Shown here one piece after another: positions 1 to 5,760 of a DNA stretch of 7,359 nt. The notes beneath the pieces were generated by a model, which did not search any database, was not told the origin of the DNA, and saw only the letters and a list, made by a program, of their open reading frames with translations. The stretch's first letter is position 1. The number at the start of each line of letters is the position of its first letter. The position numbers and the translations under genes are program-made. This stretch comes from Aquifex sp. Its GTDB lineage: Bacteria > Aquificota > Aquificia > Aquificales > Aquificaceae. The stretch covers positions 1 to 7,359 of the forward strand of contig WFPV01000099.1 in assembly GCA_015487405.1 (NCBI GenBank), read 5' to 3'.

Positions 1-120
1 CATTAAATACATGTGGTTTTCTAAGATTCCTACCTCTCCCTCTACGGTGGGGACGTTTACGCTCTCAACCTGTCCGGAGTACACCATCCCTTGGGGGGAA
101 ACCACCTCTACCTGTATCAT
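1..120 (-). CDS. atpC: F1 ATP synthase epsilon subunit, N-terminal 40 residues (partial)
   Basis: The minus strand from the ATG at 120 stays open to the window edge and begins MIQVEVVSPQGMVYSGQ, followed by VESVNVPTVEGEVGILENH. This is the N-terminal beta-sandwich of the epsilon (delta-type) subunit: an L/V-x-V-V-S-P start, a 'G-V-Y-S-G-x-V' strand and the conserved 'EGE-GI-x-x-H' turn. The subunit belongs to the F1 central stalk and couples rotation while restraining ATP hydrolysis on the cytoplasmic side of the membrane. About 90 residues, including the helical C-terminal hairpin, lie outside the window. The neighbour upstream of its start is a divergent regulator rather than atpD, so epsilon here is separated from the usual beta-epsilon gene pair. 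No Shine-Dalgarno sequence precedes the ATG. Identification rests on family motifs only, but the match is clear for so short a piece. Confidence 0.85.
   Translation of the reverse strand, partial: MIQVEVVSPQGMVYSGQVESVNVPTVEGEVGILENHMYLM
91..120 (+). promoter_or_regulatory. Weak candidate promoter for the NifA-like activator gene
   Basis: On the plus strand TTGGGG (91-96) and TATCAT (115-120) are separated by 18 bp, a plausible but degenerate sigma70-type pair. The predicted start near 127 would give a leader of about 24 nt before the ATG at 151. The element overlaps the first codons of the divergent atpC gene. The match is weak and is offered only because this 30-bp divergent spacer must hold, or adjoin, the promoters of both genes. 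Confidence 0.2.
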
Positions 121-128
121 AAGGAAAG

Positions 129-134
129 ATTATA
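129..134 (-). promoter_or_regulatory. Possible -10 box for atpC (leaderless start)
   Basis: The minus strand carries a perfect TATAAT (134 to 129) with only 8 nt between it and the atpC ATG at 120. Transcription would begin at about 122-121, giving a leaderless or nearly leaderless mRNA. That fits the absence of an SD sequence. No good -35 box lies 16-18 bp upstream (TATCCA at 157-152 is poor); TTGAGA at 167-162 is too far away. A chance match in an AT-rich spot is possible. Confidence 0.3.
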
Positions 135-150
135 TTACTTTTTTCAGAGG

Positions 151-1689
151 ATGGATAGCGCTCTCAAGTTAGAGACCCTTTACGAGGTGAGCAAGGTTCT
201 ATCAAGCTCGCTGAACGTGGAAGAGACCGTCCCTTACGTTCTGAGACTACTCAGAAAGTTTATGAACTTTGAAAGGGTTACCCTAACCCTATACGACCCC
301 GCTACGGACCAGATAGTCGTAAAAGCTACCTCTTCGGGTAAGAAGATACTGAAGGAAGGTTTTAAAAGGGGAGAGGGAATAACAGGAAAGGTTTGGAAAT
401 ATGGAATCCCTATAGTTATTCCGGACATTTCTAAGGAGCCCGAATTCTTAAACAAGCTCTGGAAGAGGAACATACAAAAAGGTAAACGGATAGCCTTCAT
501 AGCTGTCCCTATAAAGAGCGGTGGGGAAGTAGTAGGGGTTCTGAGTGCGGACAAAGAGGTCTCAGGCAGGGAATCCCTTGACGAGCTGACCCGTTTCCTG
601 AGCATGGTTGCCACCCTAATAGCTAACAGCTTCTCCCTTGAGAGAAAAGTTGTAGAGGAGAGGAAGAACTTAGAGGCTCAAAAGAAGGCGTTGGAAGCGG
701 AGCTCAAACGCGTCTACAAGGAGTTTAAAGTAGAAGGAATAGTGGGAAGGAGTAAGCAGATTTTAGATATACTGGAGATTGTCCACAGGGTTGCACCTAC
801 CGATGCGACCGTTCTCCTGAGGGGTGAGAGTGGAGTCGGTAAGGAGGTCTTTGCGAGGGCTATTCACTTTCTCAGTAACCGCTCCGATAAGCCATTCATA
901 ACTGTGAACTGTGCGGCAATTCCGGAAAACCTCTTGGAGGCGGAGCTCTTTGGATACGAGAAGGGAGCGTTCACTGGAGCTTACACCTCTAAAAAGGGGA
1001 AGTTTGAGCTCGCAAACGGAGGAACTATTTTCCTTGATGAGATAGGGGATATGCCCGTAAACCTTCAGGTGAAGCTCTTAAGAGTCCTTCAGGAAAAGGA
1101 AATAGAAAGACTGGGAGGAAACAAGCCTATAAAGGTGGACGTAAGAATAATAGCCGCTACGAACAGGGATTTGGAACAACTCATAAGGGAAGGAAAGTTC
1201 AGAGAAGACCTTTACTACAGGCTGAACGTCATTCCTATATTCATCCCTCCACTCAGAGAGAGAAAGGAGGACATTCCCGTCTTGGTTCAGCACTTCATAG
1301 AGCAGTTCGGAAAGGTTTACGGGAAAGAAGTTATCGTTTCTCCCGAAGTTATGGATGCCTTTTTTGCTTACGACTGGCCCGGAAACGTTAGGGAGCTTCA
1401 GAACGTAGTGGAGAGGATGGTCATATTGGACAGAGATGGTGTCTTAACTTACGAGGATTTACCCATAGAGCTTAAACAACTTGAAAAGAAGAAGGATAGC
1501 GAAAGGATTTCCGCGGGAGACTTTGAAGGCTCTATATGGGACGTTGAAAAGAGGATGATTGAGGAGGCTTTAGAAAAGACGGGATACGTTATCAAGGATG
1601 CGGCTAAGCTTCTCGGGATGACTCCCCGTCAGGTGAGCTACAGGATAAGGAAGTATGGGATAACCTTTCCGAGGCTGAGGAGCAGGTGA
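151..1689 (+). CDS. nifA: NifA-like sigma54-dependent transcriptional activator (GAF-AAA+-HTH)
   Basis: This 512-residue bacterial enhancer-binding protein remodels sigma54 RNA polymerase by ATP hydrolysis. Residues about 1-160 form a GAF sensor domain; 163-192 are a charged, coiled-coil-like linker. The AAA+ domain has Walker A GESGVGKE (225-232), the sigma54-contacting GAFTGA loop (272-277), Walker B TIFLDE with D296/E297, and WPGNVREL (409-416). A Fis-type helix-turn-helix occupies about 478-505 (AAKLLGMTPRQVSYRI). The NifA-like GAF architecture does not imply nitrogen fixation, and no nif genes are seen here. Its convergent neighbour cluster carries a sigma54 promoter, so it is the obvious candidate activator of nitrate assimilation. 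I chose the ATG at 151 because it begins the usual GAF helix; the in-frame TTG at 91 would run back through atpC. CAGAGG abuts the ATG, so the SD spacing is poor and the exact start is uncertain. Confidence 0.92.
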   Translation: MDSALKLETLYEVSKVLSSSLNVEETVPYVLRLLRKFMNFERVTLTLYDPATDQIVVKATSSGKKILKEGFKRGEGITGKVWKYGIPIVIPDISKEPEFLNKLWKRNIQKGKRIAFIAVPIKSGGEVVGVLSADKEVSGRESLDELTRFLSMVATLIANSFSLERKVVEERKNLEAQKKALEAELKRVYKEFKVEGIVGRSKQILDILEIVHRVAPTDATVLLRGESGVGKEVFARAIHFLSNRSDKPFITVNCAAIPENLLEAELFGYEKGAFTGAYTSKKGKFELANGGTIFLDEIGDMPVNLQVKLLRVLQEKEIERLGGNKPIKVDVRIIAATNRDLEQLIREGKFREDLYYRLNVIPIFIPPLRERKEDIPVLVQHFIEQFGKVYGKEVIVSPEVMDAFFAYDWPGNVRELQNVVERMVILDRDGVLTYEDLPIELKQLEKKKDSERISAGDFEGSIWDVEKRMIEEALEKTGYVIKDAAKLLGMTPRQVSYRIRKYGITFPRLRSR

Positions 1690-3691
1690 GGGGACGAACC
1701 GAGACCTTCACGTATTTGAGGTCGGGCTCCTTTGAGTAGGGGTCCACTCTGTCGGAAAGAAGTGTGTTCGTAAGGTCTCCGAACTCTTCGGGATATCCAA
1801 AGGGAGCAAAGAGGTGCTTCTTAGCTATATTCTCAAACCTTACAACCCTCACGGCGGAGCCGTATTTAGATATTAACTCCACTTCCTGACCTTCTTCTAT
1901 TCCGAGCTCCTGGGCATCCTCGGGATTCATAAGAACGAAGGGCGGGATTTCACCTTTAAGGAGCTCGGGACTCTTTCCCGTTCTAGTCATGGTGTGCCAT
2001 TGGTTCTTCAGCCTTCCTGTGAGGAGGATGAACTCCCCTTCTTCCTCGTTTGCAACCTCAAAGACCGCAGGGTGAAAGCGTGCTCTTCCAGAGGGTGTGG
2101 GAAACTTCAGCTCCTCGTAGAGCCACCTCTTTCCCCACCTCTTTGGGAGCTTCTCGTAGGTAAAGTCCGAGATGTCGCAGAGTCTGCCTTTTGTGGCTTT
2201 CTTTAGCTCTTCAAAAATTTCCCTGTTGTTCTTGTAGGGAAACGCTTTTTCAAAACCGAGCTTCCTCGCAAACTCCGTAAAGATTTGCCAGTCGGGTTTT
2301 GATTCGCCGTAGGGCTTTCTGAATTTCTTACAGAGCGTTATCGTTCTGTCGGAGCCCGTCATTACACCTTCTTTCTCTCCCAGTTGAGCCGCCGGCAAGA
2401 CGAGGTTGGCGTATTTCACGGTGTCGTTAAAGTAAGCATCCTGAACCACTAAAAAGACCTTTTCAAGCGCCTCTTTAACTTTATTTACCTTCGGTAGAGA
2501 AATAACTGGATTGGTGCAGACAACCCAGAGGAGCTTAATCCTGTCTTGGAGTATCAGGTCAATAGCTTCCGTAATGGTGGGTCCCGGAGTATCTTTAATA
2601 CCTTGGGTGTTCCAGAACTCCTCCATGAACTTCCTTTCTTCTTCGTTCCTGACATCCCTGTAGCCGGGAAGTCCGTTCGTGAGGTAGCCCATTTCCCTAC
2701 CACCCATGGCGTTCGGCTGACCTGTGAGGGAAAAGGGACAGCCCCTTTCGTTCAGCCTTCCCGTCGCGAGGTGGAGGTTAATGAGTGCTAAGTTCTTCAT
2801 AGTTCCGTTTACGGACTGGTTCAAGCCCTGGCACCAGAAGGATACGAGCTTTTTACTCTTTGCGAAAGCGTCCGCGACTATCTGGATATCCTCCTCGTCC
2901 ACTCCACATATTTCTTTAGCCACTTCGGGAGGATACTTCTCTGCCTCCTTTAGAGCCTCCTCAAATCCTTCCGTGTATTTCTCTATAAACTCGTAATCAA
3001 GCTCTCCCCTCTTGTGGAGGAGGTAGAGCACAGAGTTTAGAAATACCGTGTCCGTTCCAGCCCTTATCTGTATGTAAACATCGCTCTTTTTGGCGGTCTC
3101 GGTCTCTACGGGATCCACCGTGATTATCAGGGCGTTCTCGGTCTTTCTCTTCCTGTTTAAAACTCTCTTGAAGAGAACGGGGTGAGCTATAGCGGCGTTT
3201 GAGCCGATAAAGAGGAAGGTGTCCGCATCGTCAATATCTTCGTAGGTGCAGGGGGGACCGTCCGAGCCGAAAGCCATCTTGTAGGCGGTCACGGCGGTAG
3301 CCATACAGAGACGAGAATTTGCGTCTATGTTGTTAGTCTTTAAAAAACCCTTCACGAGCTTGTTGGCAACGTAGATATCCTCCGTGAGGAGTTGTCCAGA
3401 GAGGTAGAAGTAAACCTCATCGGGAGATAAGGAGCTGAACTTTTTCGCGAGAATTTCATAAGCCTCTTCCCAGCTTATCTTCTTAAAGTTATCCTTCTTG
3501 TTTTCTCTATAAAGGGGTTTTTCTATCCTTCCCGTTTCAAATACCTTCGGTAGGTATAGGGGTTTTTTGCATATATCTCCCCTGTTCGCGGGATGCTCAA
3601 AGTCTCCCTTAATCTTCCCTTTTTCGTTTATAAATAGACCGCAACCAACGCCGCAGTAAGGACATTGAAAGCTTTTGATTTCCTCACTCAT
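1604..3691 (-). CDS. narB: Assimilatory nitrate reductase, molybdopterin catalytic subunit
   Basis: This 695-residue cytoplasmic Mo-bis-MGD enzyme reduces nitrate to nitrite. C10, C13, C17 and C41 (CPYCGVGC plus a downstream Cys) bind one [4Fe-4S] cluster. C129 in SRLCMA is the expected molybdenum ligand. TGQPNAMGGREMG (323-335) and GRLKNQWHTMTRTGK (559-573) are hallmarks of the NarB/NasA branch. No twin-arginine signal is present, which argues against a periplasmic NapA. The C-terminal [2Fe-2S] domain found in some NasA proteins is absent, so a ferredoxin-type donor is likely, as in cyanobacterial NarB. The start ATG overlaps the nasA stop (ATGA at 3688-3691), and GGAG at 3700-3703 serves as its SD, indicating translational coupling. 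Family homology ends near residue 667. Residues 668-695 are read wholly from the antisense strand of the convergent activator gene. Confidence 0.93.
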   Translation of the reverse strand: MSEEIKSFQCPYCGVGCGLFINEKGKIKGDFEHPANRGDICKKPLYLPKVFETGRIEKPLYRENKKDNFKKISWEEAYEILAKKFSSLSPDEVYFYLSGQLLTEDIYVANKLVKGFLKTNNIDANSRLCMATAVTAYKMAFGSDGPPCTYEDIDDADTFLFIGSNAAIAHPVLFKRVLNRKRKTENALIITVDPVETETAKKSDVYIQIRAGTDTVFLNSVLYLLHKRGELDYEFIEKYTEGFEEALKEAEKYPPEVAKEICGVDEEDIQIVADAFAKSKKLVSFWCQGLNQSVNGTMKNLALINLHLATGRLNERGCPFSLTGQPNAMGGREMGYLTNGLPGYRDVRNEEERKFMEEFWNTQGIKDTPGPTITEAIDLILQDRIKLLWVVCTNPVISLPKVNKVKEALEKVFLVVQDAYFNDTVKYANLVLPAAQLGEKEGVMTGSDRTITLCKKFRKPYGESKPDWQIFTEFARKLGFEKAFPYKNNREIFEELKKATKGRLCDISDFTYEKLPKRWGKRWLYEELKFPTPSGRARFHPAVFEVANEEEGEFILLTGRLKNQWHTMTRTGKSPELLKGEIPPFVLMNPEDAQELGIEEGQEVELISKYGSAVRVVRFENIAKKHLFAPFGYPEEFGDLTNTLLSDRVDPYSKEPDLKYVKVSVRPLTCSSASERLSHTSLSCSSPDGESSREA

Positions 3692-5118
3692 CTTCCAATC
3701 TCCATAACGACCCTACCACTCTTGGGGTCAATTCCCACGAGCTCACCCTTCTCGTAGTCGTAACGAACGTAAGCCCACTCCATCCACTGGGAGTGAAGGA
3801 GCTTGACGATAACCAGACAGAGGAGGGCTATGCTCCCGAATATTGCAAAGGCGAGGCTGTAGGTTCCCGTAGCCTCAAAGACTATTCCGTTCACGGTGGG
3901 GAGGTAAAATCCGCCTATTCCACCGGCGGCCCCTATTATTCCCGTCATGAGTCCCGTCTGGAAGGGCCACCTGTGGGGAACGAGCTGGAATATAGCTCCG
4001 TTTCCAAGTCCGTAGAAGATGTAAAGGGCGAGGAAGAGGAGAATGCCTAAAAAGAGGGGAGGCGTAAGCAATGAGAAAAGGAAGTTAACAGCGGCGATAC
4101 CCCCGAGGAAGTATATGAGGGCTGTCGCACCGCTCACCTTGTCCGCTATGTGCCCTCCAAGGGGTCTAATCATCGCCCCCGTAAAGGCAAACAGGGACAT
4201 CAAAAATCCGGCTTCAACTTTTGATATTCCGTAAACGTCCCTCAGAAGCATAGCGACGTAAGAGGACATTCCCACAAATCCACCGAAAGTAATGGAGTAT
4301 GCCAGCATTAGAACCCAGGTGTCCCTCTCAAGGAATACTCTCTTGAAAGCCATTGGCATTAGGAGAATCGCAAATCCCGCACCGAGAATAGGAATTAAAA
4401 GCTTTCCGGCGTTTCCGGAAACACCGAGCCATCCCTTCGGAATACCTATAGCTAAGAAGACCATGAAGGCTATGGTTGCAAAGAAAGCAAGAACAGGGTA
4501 AAGCTTGTTACCTTCGGTTTTCTTAGTTTTATCCTTAGCCCAAAGGACTACAAAAAATAGAGCTATCAGTAGCAGAACTGCGGAAAGGACGAAGGTCTCC
4601 TGCCAGCCTATCTTTTTCGCTATGGGAGGGAAGAGAACTCCGTCCAATACAGCCCCTATGTTTCCCGCGGCCGCAAGTCCGAGGACGAGTCCCTGAACCT
4701 CCTTCGGATAATTGCTCCCAGCCATAGGAAGAGCTATCGCGAAGCTCGCCCCGGCAACGCCGAGGAAGACTCCCATCCAGAGTAAATCCTCGTAGGAGAC
4801 CTTAAAGCCCGAGAGGAGCATGTATATGTGGGGAATCATGGAGAGGAAGATTCCCATTACCGCTATATACTTCCCGTTAATGTATTGGAACATGTGTCCG
4901 AAGTTTATGCGGAAGATTGCCGCCGCTATTACGGGAATAGCAACCATAAAACCTTTTTGAGCTCCCGTAAGTCCGAAGTATTCCGCTATGAAGGGTCCCA
5001 GTGCTCCCAGGAGTAGCCATATACTGAAGGAGTGGTCAAAGTAGATAAAGGAGGCAAAAAGAGCCTTTGGGTCTCCCTTCTTTACAGCCTCCAATATCTC
5101 CTTTACGTGTCGGAGCAT
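3688..5118 (-). CDS. nasA: Nitrate/nitrite transporter of the NarK/NasA major facilitator family
   Basis: This 476-residue integral inner-membrane transporter brings nitrate (possibly also nitrite) into the cell. Both nitrate-signature helices are present: LAAAGNIGAVLDG around 148-160 and GIIGAAGGIGGFYLP around 393-407. The two substrate-binding arginines known from NarK correspond to R70 in helix 2 (AIFRINFGHM) and R318 in helix 8 (AMIRPLGGHI). The protein is longer than a typical NasA of about 400 residues because of a central region (about 205-260) holding two additional hydrophobic stretches, so 14 rather than 12 membrane segments can be counted. The cytoplasmic C-terminal tail is short and charged. 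The ATG lies 1 nt after the stop of the PII gene, with GGAGGG at 5127-5132 as SD, and the stop overlaps the narB start. Transporter and reductase are therefore co-expressed. Direction and nitrate/nitrite preference cannot be read from sequence. Confidence 0.92.
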   Translation of the reverse strand: MLRHVKEILEAVKKGDPKALFASFIYFDHSFSIWLLLGALGPFIAEYFGLTGAQKGFMVAIPVIAAAIFRINFGHMFQYINGKYIAVMGIFLSMIPHIYMLLSGFKVSYEDLLWMGVFLGVAGASFAIALPMAGSNYPKEVQGLVLGLAAAGNIGAVLDGVLFPPIAKKIGWQETFVLSAVLLLIALFFVVLWAKDKTKKTEGNKLYPVLAFFATIAFMVFLAIGIPKGWLGVSGNAGKLLIPILGAGFAILLMPMAFKRVFLERDTWVLMLAYSITFGGFVGMSSYVAMLLRDVYGISKVEAGFLMSLFAFTGAMIRPLGGHIADKVSGATALIYFLGGIAAVNFLFSLLTPPLFLGILLFLALYIFYGLGNGAIFQLVPHRWPFQTGLMTGIIGAAGGIGGFYLPTVNGIVFEATGTYSLAFAIFGSIALLCLVIVKLLHSQWMEWAYVRYDYEKGELVGIDPKSGRVVMEIGR

Positions 5119-5119
5119 A

Positions 5120-5737
5120 TTATAGGCCCTCCGACTTGGTTCTTATGGTCCAGACCTTGGATATGTCACATACGAAAACCTTTCCGTCCCCGTAAGCGCC
5201 CGTTCTTGCCTTGTCGGTTAGAATCTTGATAACCTTGTCAACATCCTCGTCGTGAACCGCTATCATGAGCATGGTCTTTGCAAGCTCGTCGTAGGTAGTT
5301 TCTCCCACTACAACGCCCCCTTCCTTTCCCCTTCCCACTACGTCCCACATGGTCATAGCTTTAAATCCCTTTTTTTCCAAAGCTTTTATGACATCATAGA
5401 CCTTTTCGGGTCTGATAATTGCCTTTATCATCTTCACGTCACTTCCCTCCTTTCCGAGGAGAAAAATCTTTCCATCTCCGTAAGCCCCCGTGTGGGTAAC
5501 CTCAAATATGAGATTTACGAGCTTTTCCACCTCATCCTCTTCACACCAGATGGAAAAAGCCCCTTTAGGGATAAGGGACATGACTACTTTATCCCTAAAG
5601 AGTCCCTTGTATCTGAGTCCCCCCTCCTTCCCCCGACCTTTCACGCTCCAATAAACGTGGAGAAAACCTCCCTCAATGAGTGCCCGCGATAAGGCGGGCG
5701 TTTTCTCCTTCCTGACTATAGCCAGGACCTCAACCAT
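5120..5737 (-). CDS. Tandem PII signalling protein, NifI2-like/NifI1-like fusion
   Basis: This 205-residue protein consists of two PII domains in one chain. Domain 1 is residues 1 to about 98, with its B-loop TGAYGDGK at 83-90. Domain 2 is residues about 102-205, with the same B-loop at 179-186 and the C-loop IRTK at 198-201. PII proteins bind ATP/ADP and 2-oxoglutarate and control nitrogen assimilation proteins through a mobile T-loop. The T-loop of domain 2 (GRGKEGG, then VGETTYDELAKTMLM, 135-158) resembles archaeal NifI1. Domain 1 keeps a longer T-loop with IPK (56-58), as in NifI2. Domain 1 lacks the C-loop arginines. The GlnB uridylylation tyrosine (Y51) is missing from both domains, and the usual Gln39 is Glu (E38, E139). 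The gene is the first after a sigma54 promoter and is followed directly by nasA and narB, so a role in nitrate uptake or reduction is inferred, not shown. Confidence 0.88.
   Translation of the reverse strand: MVEVLAIVRKEKTPALSRALIEGGFLHVYWSVKGRGKEGGLRYKGLFRDKVVMSLIPKGAFSIWCEEDEVEKLVNLIFEVTHTGAYGDGKIFLLGKEGSDVKMIKAIIRPEKVYDVIKALEKKGFKAMTMWDVVGRGKEGGVVVGETTYDELAKTMLMIAVHDEDVDKVIKILTDKARTGAYGDGKVFVCDISKVWTIRTKSEGL
5682..5699. repeat. Short GC-rich hairpin near the 5' end of the PII gene
   Basis: GCCCGC (5682-5687) and GCGGGC (5694-5699) are perfect inverted repeats around a 6-nt loop. In the sense (minus-strand) mRNA the hairpin lies about 40-56 nt into the PII coding sequence, with no U-tract after it. 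On the plus strand it is followed by G and TTTT, so it resembles a weak terminator for antisense transcription. It may simply reflect codon choice. Confidence 0.35.
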
Positions 5738-5748
5738 AACCTAAGTGA

Positions 5749-5753
5749 CCTCC
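5749..5753 (-). promoter_or_regulatory. Ribosome binding site of the PII gene at the predicted mRNA 5' end
   Basis: GGAGG (5753 to 5749) lies 11 nt upstream of the ATG at 5737. This is longer than the 6-8 nt spacing at the other genes of the cluster. The sigma54 start is predicted at about 5754, so the SD would sit at the extreme 5' end of the transcript, in a leader of roughly 17 nt. Confidence 0.6.
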
Positions 5754-5760
5754 AATAACT

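Noticed and set aside
91..150. Upstream TTG start that would add 20 residues to the activator
   Set aside because: The added residues do not resemble the start of a GAF protein, and the region overlaps the first codons of atpC on the other strand. The ATG at 151 is the more natural start.
234..614. Minus-strand open frame opposite the activator gene
   Set aside because: It is a shadow of the GAF domain coding strand, with no recognisable protein features and no SD. The same applies to the plus-strand frames opposite narB, nasA, the PII gene, trpD2 and cobA.
151..1689. Evidence that the organism fixes nitrogen
   Set aside because: NifA-like architecture and NifI-like domains occur here with nitrate assimilation genes only. 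No nitrogenase gene is in the window.
2820..2850. TGGCAC on the plus strand as a sigma54 promoter
   Set aside because: No TTGC follows at 5-bp spacing, and the site points against the gene, in the middle of narB.
4348..4370. TTGGCATTAGG on the plus strand as a sigma54 promoter
   Set aside because: The -12 GC element is missing at the needed distance, and no plus-strand gene follows.
5120..5125. TATAAT just before the nasA start as a promoter
   Set aside because: It comes from the PII stop codon plus one base, has no -35 partner at proper spacing, and would start transcription inside nasA.
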